DNA of 64,000 nucleotides from Phymatolithon calcareum. Lineage: Eukaryota > Rhodophyta > Florideophyceae > Hapalidiales. This document shows positions 30,741 to 40,001 of this stretch, in pieces (positions within the stretch are counted from its first letter, which is position 1; every line of letters begins with the position of its first letter). Both the position numbers and the translations under genes were made by a program. Below the pieces are notes generated by a model. The model saw only the letters and a list, made by a program, of their open reading frames with translations, searched no databases and was not told the DNA's origin. The stretch spans positions 2,480,001 to 2,544,000 of the forward strand of contig OZ345361.1 in the NCBI GenBank assembly GCA_977006965.1, written 5' to 3'.

Positions 30741-31678
30741 GTTGGGCGGGTAGTTTTTCTCGGGAACGAAGACGACGCGACGTGATCGTCGAGTAGCTGT
30801 GAAGAGCCGAAAAAGCTGATGCGGTCGGCGGGCGGTGGCTTTTATGCCTGTCGAGACAGGATGATCATAACAAGGGGCACCCGGCGGGAGATCTGGAGGA
30901 GCTTAGCCAGTATCATGCCCGCACAGCATTGTCTGTCTGCCACGAAGCGGCGGGTGCGAAAGTGCTGAAGATTTGCGAATTTTTTGCGATTGTAACGGTA
31001 AGCACACCCTGAAAAACTGTAGATATATTTACTAAATAACGTTCTTTCGCGAACATCAAGCCGTTCGAGTCCTCGAACACGCGCACCACACAGTTTTTTC
31101 TTTTGCAAATCATTGGCCTCATAACGCATCTGAGATTCCATTCAAGTGCAGACACATCGCGTTGAACAAGAGAGAGTGGCCTCTGTTTTTTTCTGCCGGA
31201 TCTATCGTGCAAAACAAGTTGTTTTCACGCCTAATTTTCAAGCGTGAAGATACTGACCTGCACACGTGCATGATGTACTGTATAGCATTTCCGTCGCAAA
31301 TACATCAGCGCGCTAGAGTCGAAGCGCTCTTTTTTCAAGATTGTTTGACCTCCCTTCAGTTGGCGAAACGACGCGTGACGTCGCGAAATTCGCACATGGC
31401 GCTCCGCCGCTGGACATGCACGGGACTCCGAAGGCTCCGTGTGGATCGCTGCCGTGAGGGTCGAAATGTTTTGCCGGACAGAGTGGCACTCGAGGCGAAA
31501 TGAGTTTCTTCCTCAACACCTATATTTAGTCTAACAGTAGATTCAGGTTTTTTCTACATTGTCAATTTCATGTTAGGAGCCTTCGTGTCGCGACAGTTCT
31601 GAATCTTTTGTCGTTCGTTGGAAACACTGCCCAGTGTCTCTAAATGCGTATGTAATAATAATAAAAATTCTAGCTCTT
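30741..31678. other. Spacer upstream of the RRM gene
   Basis: No gene recognised. It holds the RRM promoter and 5' UTR on the left. Confidence 0.45.
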
Positions 31679-32405
31679 CAGATGGCAAATGGAAAGAAGA
31701 TAGATGTTCTTCTATTGGTATTACGAATCTATTGCAGCCAGTCGTGGCAGCAGCGCGAATGCATTTAGCATGTTTCGTTGCATGCTGTGGATAACGACCA
31801 TTTTATTATGATTAGGTCGTTTATGATAATTGTTGGAATTTTGTTGGAATGTTTTAAATGTTGGAATGGAATTATTCGTACTTTTTACTTTATGTTTTTT
31901 GTTTAGTCGAGCGGTACTAGACTTCATGTCCTTTAGATACTCATCGACATTACTCCGAGTAGTTTGCACTGCTTTAGTATTGCCCTCTCAAGCAAGTGCG
32001 ACATCGGTTCGTCTTATATAGACGTCAGTCGCATCATCCATTCTGTACTAAACCTAACTTTTTACATATAAAGAGCCCGACTTAGATCCCACTTCATGTT
32101 TCCATCGTGCTAGTTTTTGGAATCTAATTTGGATCTATGAAACTACTTTAAAGAGAAAGTTTGCAATGACACTTGTAGCAACTGAGCATATGCATACTTT
32201 GCAATTGTTTTATACTACAGGTGCAACACGAAAAGGTTGCACTCATAATTGTGGTACGAGTGTACCCCATGTGACGGTAAAACCGTTACATGTCAGATGA
32301 CAAATGGTAAGAATATAGTTATTATCTATTAGTATCACGAATCTATTGCAGCCAGTCGAGGCAGCAGCGTAAATGCATTTAGAATGTTTCTTTGCATTGT
32401 GTGCT
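31679..32405. repeat. Pair of ~110-bp direct repeats with a decayed ORF between
   Basis: Copy A is at about 31679-31788 and copy B at about 32294-32400. They share CAGATG-G/A-CAAATGG and ACGAATCTATTGCAGCCAGT followed by CAGCAGCG and AATGCATTTAG, at roughly 80 percent by eye. A minus-strand frame (31969-31721), rich in Asn, Lys and Ser, runs into copy A. The arrangement could be a decayed LTR element or tandem gag fragments. No terminal TG/CA was found. Confidence 0.5.
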
Positions 32406-32524
32406 CGTTATACGCAACTCTGCTTGAAGAAGAGCGTGTGTGTAGGAAAGTGCTGAAGGGACTAGTTTAGATACTTCACTAGGTGCCCAGAAAAGTGTTG
32501 ATGTTAAATCTTTCAGTAGGTTTC

Positions 32525-32756
32525 TCTTAGTAGATTATGAATTCAGGTTTTATTTGGGGCTTCCTTAGTTTAATGGAAGATCACTTCTTCTGTGTGTCTG
32601 GTTAAAGTTTTCTACTCGTTGGGATCGGCGGTCCCCTTTTATAGGCATTTTTGGAGTGCAGTCAAAGGACTCAGTGAAATGAACCTTGACTGTTCTTGAC
32701 TCTTGTTGATTTATACCAGCAACTTACACTAATTCGAGTGGTCAGATCTGATAACA
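32525..32756 (-). repeat. Copia 3' LTR (232 bp)
   Basis: On the minus strand it starts TGTTATCAGATCTGACC and ends near CTAAGA. It is 27 bp longer than the 5' LTR; otherwise the two are nearly identical over about 200 bp. Confidence 0.85.
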
Positions 32757-32773
32757 CCCCACCTCGCTAACGA

Positions 32774-33403
32774 TTATGACTGCGACTCTTCTATTAAATG
32801 AGAGAGACTATCGTTATCGTCATCCGAGGACTCAGTATAATTATTGTTCGTATTCCCTTGATCGAACTCTAGTGTTGAGGCTGCAGTTCGTAAAAATGGC
32901 CTTTGTTCCCCAATAAAAACTTCGGTGGAGTTGATTCCGTTTAATGAATAGGTGACATGCTTATCATTTTGCATGGAAAACACGCCAATCAGTTTCATTC
33001 CACTTGCTCCGCTGTAAAGAAGATCAATTTGTTGTGTACTGAACGGTGAGCTGTAACAAGTGGAACATCCGTTGATTTCCAATTTAGATTTGCCTAGTTT
33101 GTTACGGTATCTTGGCACATAGTACACGTCAGGAATTATGATTGGTCTTTGATGTGTGACGATGCGTATTGTGCTTTTGGCCTCGGTAGTTACCTTGTAG
33201 CCTTCACTTGTAACCGTTAACGATCTTGTTTCGCACAGTGCAAAGGTCGTAAAGGTATAGAGATCAGTGCACGTGTGTTCGGTGGCGTTCGTACCGAGAA
33301 TCCACTCCGAGTCGAACATGAGCGCCATATTGATGCTTGATTGTGTGTTAGTGACTGGATAGTCGTACTTGCTATATACACGTTTGCTATATGTATACAC
33401 CAA
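32774..33403 (-). CDS. Extra 3' ORF of the Copia element: retropepsin-like domain without active site
   Basis: A 209-residue frame (first ATG at 33328) lies between the end of pol and the 3' LTR, 17 bp from the LTR. It is in the same frame as RT/RNase H and separated from the pol end by a single TAA. It has the outline of a Copia protease domain: FDSEWILGTNATEHTCTDLY where proteases have W-I-x-DSGAT-x-H-M, then PIIIPDVYYVPRYRNKLGKS, which mirrors the L-x-D-V-L-Y-V-P-x-L-x-x-N-L motif, followed by INGCSTCYSS and a final strand pattern. The catalytic DSG is replaced by GTN. The C-terminus is acidic. Product and role unknown; it sits where env-like or accessory genes are found in some retroelements. 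Confidence 0.6.
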   Translation of the reverse strand: MVYTYSKRVYSKYDYPVTNTQSSINMALMFDSEWILGTNATEHTCTDLYTFTTFALCETRSLTVTSEGYKVTTEAKSTIRIVTHQRPIIIPDVYYVPRYRNKLGKSKLEINGCSTCYSSPFSTQQIDLLYSGASGMKLIGVFSMQNDKHVTYSLNGINSTEVFIGEQRPFLRTAASTLEFDQGNTNNNYTESSDDDNDSLSHLIEESQS

Positions 33404-33430
33404 TATGACATGCCACCTGTTTCGATGCTT

Positions 33431-34978
33431 TTAATTCTTGTCTCTTTTTTTTAAATTAGGTCTTAATTTTTGATTACGCCCATTCAAATTGAGAGTACCC
33501 TGATTCGTATTTGACCTTAATTTTTGTCCACTCAGTGGTTTTTTCATCATATCTGCCAGCATTTCATCTGTTCCTATTTGTGAGAGAATAATTTCTCCTC
33601 TTTGAATTAATTCTCGAATATGATGAACTCTTATATCGACATGTTTGGATCTTTGAATGTTCCCATTGCCATTTGCCCAATTAATTGAGCCCATGTTATC
33701 TTGGTATAAAATTGTAGGTTCTGACTGTATTTATCCAAACTCATAGAGGAGCTTGCGAATCCATACAACTTCCTTTGAGGCCGTCGATACACTTACGTAC
33801 TCAGCTTCAGTGGTTGATGTGGCTATGCACTTCTGTTTCGTGCTTCGCCACCCTATTACAGATTCACCAATCATTATTATATTTCCACTGACAGAAATGC
33901 GCTGGGCACTGCCCGCCCAATCTGCATCTGCGTGCGAGTGTAACGTTGTGTTGATCAGTCTGAAATGCAGACCAAGAGCTTTTGTCCCCTTTAGATACCT
34001 GAATATACGCTTGATGCCTATCCAATGGACAGGTCTTGGCTTTGATACGTGCCTGCTGAGAATATTCACTGCTATTGCAATATCAGGTCGAGTACGGGTA
34101 CTCAGGTACAACAGCTGACAAATAGCTTCTCTATATGGCACTGCTGAAATCTACTTGATTTCACTCTCAGAAGATTCTCTCACTTCTGTGAGCTGTTTAT
34201 AATGTCCTGTATCCATTGGTGTTGGCACAAGCTTACATTCTTTCATTCCATTTTTGTCCAAAATTTCATTGACGTACTTTTCTTGTGAAAGTACTATGGA
34301 ATCTTTGTTCTGGATTATTCTCACACCGAGAAAATATTCCGCTTTTCCCAGGTCTGTCACTTTGTAGTGATCTGTAATCTCCTTCTTGACTGTTTCTAAA
34401 ATTTTCAAGTCATTAGATATAATGAGCGTATCATCCACGTAAACGAAGAGTCTTACATAATTATTTCCTTCAGTTCTTACAAAAGCGCTTTCTGGGTAAT
34501 TGTATTTCTTGAATTTCAGTTTGGACAATGTGATTGCAAGATGTGTATGCCACACCCGTGGTGATTGTTTCAGTCCATAAAGACTCTTGTTCAGTAGCAG
34601 AACTTGGTCCTTATTACCTGTATTAAAACCAACAGGTTGTTCCATGTATACTGTTTCGTCCAGTTTCCCGTATAGGAAAGCAGTAGAGACATTCATATGG
34701 TGTATATGAGCTTTTTCATACTGCGCAAGTGCTAAGGCAACACTTATCGTTGTAAAGTCTACCACTGGAGCGTAAATCTCGTGATACTCTCCAGGTCTCT
34801 GCATGTTTGCACATACAGCGAGCCTGGCTTTGAAGAGTTCAATTGTGCCGTCGTATCTTCGTTTGATTTTAAGTACCCACTTGCACGCCAGTAGTCGAGC
34901 ATTTCTTGGTCTTGATACTGGCTCGAATGTGCCACGTTGCATTATTGACATGTTTTCCCTCGCCATTGACGCTAGCAA
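33431..34978 (-). pseudogene. Copia reverse transcriptase and RNase H, broken
   Basis: Segments 34978-34151, 34141-33731 and 33694-33431 lie in one frame interrupted by stops. RT motifs: KWVLKIKRRYDG, then HHMNVSTAFLYG in which the motif-A catalytic Asp is Asn, SLYGLKQSPRVWH, and intact YVDD (LFVYVDDTLIISND). RNase H shows HADADWAGS and STTEAEYVSVSTASKEVVWI. The C-terminal tail contains DEMLADMMKKPLS, the typical end of Copia pol. Confidence 0.85.
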
Positions 34979-35069
34979 CTAGTCTTGATAATCGGACGGA
35001 GGGCCTGATATTGTGTTGGATTATCAGGGTCATACGGCTTTTTAATTGCTTCTGCTGTTGCGAATCCTT

Positions 35070-36283
35070 CTAAGTACTTCGGTCTCCTCCTTCTCTTTGT
35101 GGAAATCGCCGACTTTGATCTCTAATGGCAATATTGCGAGAGGATTGTACAGCATTGTCGGAATCAGTACGTGTATGATCGAGATTATCTTCTTCCTCAT
35201 CACTATCTGTGTCCGAAAAAATTTCATCAGCAGAAATAGTACTTGATTCTTCATCACCAGTGGTATAATCTGTGTCAGAATCCATGCTGGTGTTAGCATT
35301 TTGACCATACTCATAGCCAGGGAAGCATTTTTCGTTAAATTGTGCATGTCTCACATGCATTACCTCCCTTTTTACAGTATTGAAAACCTTGTAAATCTTG
35401 TTGCTTGTACACCCCACCAGAATCATGGGTATTGCCTTGGATTCTAGTTTTGTTCTGAGCTCTGCAGGCACTGTGACCATGGTATGGCATCCAAATACCC
35501 TCAAATTTGAAATATCTGGTTTTTCGAAGTTGAGAATTTCATATGGGGACACTCCCTGCAATGCTTTCGAGCTTATTCTGTTTTGTATGGAAACAGAGTA
35601 TAGTATAGCTTCTCCCCAGAACCTGTTATTCAGTCTGGCCTTGAGAAGCATCGAACGCATCTTTCCGGTTAATGTTCTGTTCATGCGTTCGGCAATTCAA
35701 TTGGACTGAGGGCTATAGCTGGCCGTAGTCGTGTGTATTATTCCGTGTTGAGATAAGAATGACTGCATATATTTGTTCCGTATTCTCCGCCATTTTCTGT
35801 ATGAAGTCGTTTGATTGACATATTGTTTTGTTTTTCGAACTCAGTTTTAAAAATCTTGAACTGACTTGTAGCTTGGTCTTTGGTTCGTATCAGAGCAACT
35901 GCTGTATACCCTGATTTTCCGTCGATAAAAGTAACAAAGTGTCTTGCTTTTCCCCAGCTTTCTGCTCTAAGAGGCCCACATACACCAGAGAAAATAATTT
36001 CTCCTATGCTTGTGTTATTTGTGACAAGTTTTTCTTTGTATGAACCCCGTGCTTGCTTTCCTTCTGCACAGGGCTCGCAATATATTTCATCTGGTTCCGC
36101 ATCCAGATTTAGGCCAATGACAGCTCGTGTCCTGTTCATGTGTTTTATGGCTTCTCGATTCGTGTGTCCCAGTCTATTGTGCCACAGTTCTAATCCATCA
36201 GTGTAGTGGGAAACCGTGGATTTACTGATATTGGTACTAGGAATTTGCACTCTATTTACTACGTTTGCACGTAGTTCGTACAA
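35070..36283 (-). pseudogene. Copia integrase, broken
   Basis: Two overlapping-phase segments (36283-35738 and 35684-35070). The zinc-binding HHCC region is present (LWHNRLGHTN ... CEPCAEGKQARG). In the rve core the usual HSDVCGP is FSGVCGP, so the first catalytic Asp is lost; the later DNGGEY is ENGGEY. A stop and frameshift separate the core from the C-terminal part (RFWGEAILYSVSIQNRISSK and LRVFGC). The catalytic function is gone. Confidence 0.82.
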
Positions 36284-37515
36284 TCCGTCGGAGCCTTTCT
36301 CTGCACGACATAGAATAATGTTACCATCTGCTTTGATGATGGTGCAATTACCTTTGAGAACGTAGAATGTAAATTATTGTCATCCAGAGCAGCTGTAGAG
36401 ATGAGGTTCATCCCAAGCTCTTTGATGAACGTAACATTTGTCAGTCGCAACCAGGTTGAATGTCCGTTATGATCAACAGTTATGTAGATATCTCCAGTCA
36501 AGTTGCTTTGAACAGTTCTGTTATCTCCAAGTGTGACACTAAATTCTCTTTGAGGTGTCAAGTTTTGGAGTATGCTTATGTCGTGACACATGTGATGTGT
36601 AGCACCACTATCCACGATGAAAACACAATTTTCGGTAAATGCATTGGCTGTCAGCACTGCTCCCTTTGCAATCGCAAGGATGGGTTTTTCATTTCCCTTG
36701 TTATTCTTTTTATGCCTCTCATTTCTTCTGCCCTTGTACTTTGGACTCTTCGGATTGAAATAAAAGTTTTCAACCGCATGTCCGGGCTTCTTGCATAGTG
36801 TACATGTAAGATTACCTGCTCTTGAAGTCGAAAGAGCAGCAGTACCATGTTTGACACTATTTACTGTGCCCTCGCTTTCTGAGTTTGTCTTGGTCATTTT
36901 TGAGTTACACTCTTCAATCAACCGCGTTGACACTGTTTCCCAGGTTGTCTTTGACTCATCCATTGTACGAATAGCTGCCACAACAGCATCATACATACTG
37001 TGTTCGTCAATCGAGAATAAAAGAATCGCTACTTGTGTGAGCTCATTAATTGGCATGCCTGCATTTGACAACATTGTAAAAGTGGTTTCCAAGTCACCAA
37101 TATGGTCTGCCATTTTCTCCTTATTTTTTAGCTTCTTTTTGTACACATCAATTAATAAATTCAGTTTTCCACTTGCAGTTTTGGCGGCATACCGAGATTC
37201 CAATTTCTTCCACTTTTGGGCAGGGTCATCGGCTATCATTTCCACTGTTTTTAAAGGTTTGTCTCCAAGTGCTGTTATAATCCATGCAGATGCCTTACTC
37301 GATTGTGCATTAAATTCTTTTAGTGCAGCAACCTCAGCGTCAGTAGGTGCATCTTCATTAACGGGTGCAGGGGAAATCTCGTTTCCAATGAAAATGCCTT
37401 TACAGTTCTTGGTTTCCAAGACAGCGAGTACTCTAAGCTTCCAAAGATGAAAACTGTCAGTACTTTTTCCATTAGATTTAGGAAATCCTAATTTATCTTC
37501 TTTCGATATGTTCAT
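36259..37515 (-). CDS. Copia gag-protease
   Basis: From the ATG at 37515 the frame codes 418 residues. It begins with a Copia gag core (DSFHLWKLRVLAVLETKNC; later W-x-x-L-x-x-RYAAK and a VAILLFSIDEH stretch corresponding to UBN2/gag-polypeptide domains). A CCHC knuckle follows, CTLCKKPGHAVENF, in which the last Cys is Phe. Then comes the retropepsin active site VFIVDSGATHHMC with intact DSG. The frame ends in the linker to integrase. The start at 37545 is a TTG and is less likely. Confidence 0.85.
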   Translation of the reverse strand: MNISKEDKLGFPKSNGKSTDSFHLWKLRVLAVLETKNCKGIFIGNEISPAPVNEDAPTDAEVAALKEFNAQSSKASAWIITALGDKPLKTVEMIADDPAQKWKKLESRYAAKTASGKLNLLIDVYKKKLKNKEKMADHIGDLETTFTMLSNAGMPINELTQVAILLFSIDEHSMYDAVVAAIRTMDESKTTWETVSTRLIEECNSKMTKTNSESEGTVNSVKHGTAALSTSRAGNLTCTLCKKPGHAVENFYFNPKSPKYKGRRNERHKKNNKGNEKPILAIAKGAVLTANAFTENCVFIVDSGATHHMCHDISILQNLTPQREFSVTLGDNRTVQSNLTGDIYITVDHNGHSTWLRLTNVTFIKELGMNLISTAALDDNNLHSTFSKVIAPSSKQMVTLFYVVQRKAPTDCTNYVQT

Positions 37516-37562
37516 CGTGTTGCTAAATTTTGTTTTTCTTAACAATGTTCCGGTGCTACCAC

Positions 37563-37767
37563 TGTTAGCAAATTATGAATTCAGGTTTTATTTGGGGCTT
37601 CCTTAGTTGAATGGGAGATCACTTCTTCTGTGTGCCTGGTTAAAGTTTTCTACTCGTTGGGATCGGCGGTCCCCTTTTATAGGCATTTTTGGAGTGCAGT
37701 CAAAGGACTCAGTGAAATGAACCTTGACTGTTCTTGACTCTTGTTGATTTATACCAGCAACTTAACA
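37563..37767 (-). repeat. Copia 5' LTR (205 bp)
   Basis: On the minus strand it starts TGTTAAGTTGCTGG and ends GCTAACA. Compared with the 3' LTR it lacks 27 bp just after the TGTTA start, which probably removes part of the U3 end. A TATAAA box lies near its start (TGGTATAAATC). Confidence 0.85.
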
Positions 37768-38440
37768 CCTAGCAGGCTCGAACTCTCATCGTTCTAAAAC
37801 GATTCATAGAGAACTGCACCGGAACTGTACAGCTCACATCCGGGCAGTAATCAAGCCATGTGAGCCGGATACTGTTATTTTCAAGGCGCCGCCTACGTAA
37901 AGGCCTCTATGCTGATGAAAGCCCACATAATCAGTTGGGAATATAATCACCGACCATGGGGGCACCAGTTATGGAGCGCGGGAACATGGGTGACAGCCAA
38001 ATTCTCTTTGGTTTCTGTTAATTTTAAACTTTAGAGACTTCTAGGTCAACGCTGTCAATACAAACTTCCCTCCCGAAAAGGGCGTTACGCTGCCGACCGC
38101 ATGGATTCTGAAATGCGGGTATTTTATTACGCGGCTACCTCGTCGACCGTCATTGCCAGCGTTGATTATCTCAGTTACCTAAGACTGCAAGTACCTTCAA
38201 TACCCCTTCCCATGTGGTCGACACTGGGCGAGATTAGAGGCTCTTAGACTTGGCGTCAGGGATCGTCCCAGTTTAATTTTATTGCAGTTAATTACAATTA
38301 ATTGCAATTTTATATTTATTGTACGGGTTTTCGATATTGCAATTGTAATTGGAGCAGAGTTTCGAATTGCAATTGTAACTGGAGCATATTTTCCAAATTG
38401 CAACTCAAACTGGAGCGGTGGAGTTACTATTAGGTGGCTG
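37768..38440. other. Spacer with 30-bp tandem repeats
   Basis: No gene recognised. Near the right end (about 38330-38419) three degenerate 30-bp units share TTGCAATTGTAACTGGAGCA. They abut the filler sequence downstream of Sec15. Confidence 0.55.
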
Positions 38441-38482
38441 TCATCATCTGATACGACAGGGCTTTCATCCATGACTTCCTCT
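38441..38482 (-). repeat. 42-bp inverted duplicate of BOP1 coding sequence
   Basis: On the minus strand this block matches plus-strand 40155-40196 at 38 of 42 positions (both start AGAGGAAGTC-A/G-TGGATGAAAG). It begins at the last base of the Sec15 stop codon. It codes the same residues as BOP1 (DESPVVSDDD) but in its new place follows a stop. Confidence 0.85.
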
Positions 38483-39816
38483 CAGACAGGAAACCCATAC
38501 GTTTCCGCAAAATTGTCCAACGAAACACGTACATTTGTTAAAGCCAAACTCGAAGGAACGGCGCCCGTACTATTCGCCAGCCATTCAACCGCGGCAACAA
38601 TCCGTGCATACCCCATTCGCCAAAACTCCTTGACCACAACCGCATCATCCAACAACTCAATGCCCACGCACATCCCAACCGCACGCTCCACCACGAAAAA
38701 TCCCGCCAAAGTCTCAAGCGTCTTCTCCAGAGACGACAACGTCCGTTCCGGCTCGTGTCGACTCAACAACGCTTTCAGTTGATTTTCTCGTTCCCTCCTA
38801 TACTCAATGCACAGGTCAGGAAACAGTCCCAGATCCCCGTACACCTGCACGCATTGCAGTAGCGGTCGCAAATACAATCGCGGAACCTCAACATGCTTAA
38901 TACGCCCGCTAGTACCTTTTAAACTGGCGGGCTGTTCGAGATCTGATCGTGTTCGAGTCACACGGCCCCTCCGCTCCGACATTGCACGCACAGGCGCCAG
39001 TTGCGGACCGTCGGAGCTCACATATGGCGTCCACGGGGGTGCTGTTGCACCGACAGCAACAGTCGCCCCATCCGGCGCCGCATTCGCGGCCATTGTTGCG
39101 TGTATTCGGGATAGCGCGAACCGCCCGACGTTTCGTGCTGCCGCATCGAGCGCGGAAAGATGGGTGAAGAGAATGCGACGGGCATGCATTCGGATGTCGT
39201 CTCGCAGGCGGCGCGCACGGGGGTAAAGTTGCGCCAATATCTCTCGGCTTTTGCTGGCGTCAACCGTGCTGTACAATGCATTCACCTCATCGTCAACCCT
39301 ATTGAGCATTTTCAGCGCTGTGTGCAGCCGGCGCGCTGCGATGATGTCTTCAATGCGGGCGTATGTTCGGATGAATTTGCGCGTTTGTGACACTAGCACG
39401 AGCGCTGAGTCGAGATTCATCCGCGTTTGCATACGCTCTTCTAATAGCGCTGCTTTCTCAGATACCAGCAATTGAATCTGCGACGCAGTGCTGGTGGCCT
39501 CCTCCAGACCGTGCGAATGGCCGCTAATCGCGTCGCGGGCATCAAGCATCTCGTACAGATTTGTCTCCAGTTGGAGTCGGTTTTGTCGACAGACTTGGGT
39601 CATTTGTGACTCGCATTCTGCGACTTTCAGAGCAGTTGAGGCCAGGAAGACGTCTGGGGCCGGTGCATCGGCACTGAAAAGAGTTCGCACTGCATCTGAA
39701 AAATGGGCGGTTGGTGCTGCTGTGGGTTGCAGGGCGTTTGAGGCAGACGCGGCCACTTTTACCAACGACTGTGGACCGGAAAAAGACGAAGTGCTGAACG
39801 AGGTTGGCATAGGCAT
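38482..39816 (-). CDS. SEC15: Exocyst subunit Sec15-like, C-terminally truncated
   Basis: Sec15 links the exocyst tether to Rab GTPases on secretory vesicles. The 444-residue frame shows N-terminal helical sequence with the family pattern ENLYEMLDARDAISGHSH-like, then RRLHTALKMLNRVDDEVNAL (the ALK-x-L-x-x-LE repeat of Sec15), LLQCVQVYGDLGLFPDLCIEYRRER and LAGFFVVERAVG, which matches the Sec15 G-F-F-V-x-E-x region. Normal Sec15 is about 750-820 residues; the whole C-terminal Rab-binding half is missing. The stop coincides with the start of an inverted BOP1 copy and the Copia-rich region lies beyond. An intact second copy elsewhere is possible. ATG start at 39816, head-to-head with BOP1. Confidence 0.68.
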   Translation of the reverse strand: MPMPTSFSTSSFSGPQSLVKVAASASNALQPTAAPTAHFSDAVRTLFSADAPAPDVFLASTALKVAECESQMTQVCRQNRLQLETNLYEMLDARDAISGHSHGLEEATSTASQIQLLVSEKAALLEERMQTRMNLDSALVLVSQTRKFIRTYARIEDIIAARRLHTALKMLNRVDDEVNALYSTVDASKSREILAQLYPRARRLRDDIRMHARRILFTHLSALDAAARNVGRFALSRIHATMAANAAPDGATVAVGATAPPWTPYVSSDGPQLAPVRAMSERRGRVTRTRSDLEQPASLKGTSGRIKHVEVPRLYLRPLLQCVQVYGDLGLFPDLCIEYRRERENQLKALLSRHEPERTLSSLEKTLETLAGFFVVERAVGMCVGIELLDDAVVVKEFWRMGYARIVAAVEWLANSTGAVPSSLALTNVRVSLDNFAETYGFPV

Positions 39817-40001
39817 TCTGTCACAGTGGAAGGACTATCGAAACTACGCAACTTCCATTCCAAAGGAATGGGTTACGAGGTACAGTATCGAAATTCGAAG
39901 TGGAGCGTCAAGTAATTGAAATCTGGAATTTACACGCAGAATTACAAAGAACCAAAAATAATTGCCAAGGATCTATTGATCCCTTGCTGTAAACTCAGCG
40001 T
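39817..40001. promoter_or_regulatory. Divergent promoter region between Sec15-like and BOP1
   Basis: Only 185 bp separate the two ATG codons of divergent genes, so both promoters must lie here or in the coding regions. No specific element was identified. Confidence 0.45.

Larger units (their letters stand above)
32525..37767 (-). mobile_element. Copia (Ty1) LTR retrotransposon, full-length but mutated
   Basis: Two LTRs flank a minus-strand gag-protease-integrase-RT-RNase H order, which defines Copia. The right (5') LTR is 37563-37767 and the left (3') LTR 32525-32756. A primer-binding-like TGGTAGCACC follows the 5' LTR and a GAGGTGGGG polypurine tract (32757-32765 in complement) precedes the 3' LTR. 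Stops and frameshifts break pol, and catalytic residues are changed in integrase and RT, so this copy is inactive. No clean target-site duplication was seen (CCTAG on the right, GTTTC on the left). Confidence 0.9.

Noticed and set aside
37768-37900. Possible tRNA next to the Copia 5' LTR (GTTCGAGCC on the minus strand)
   Set aside because: The bases around the putative T loop do not pair as a T stem and no cloverleaf could be drawn.
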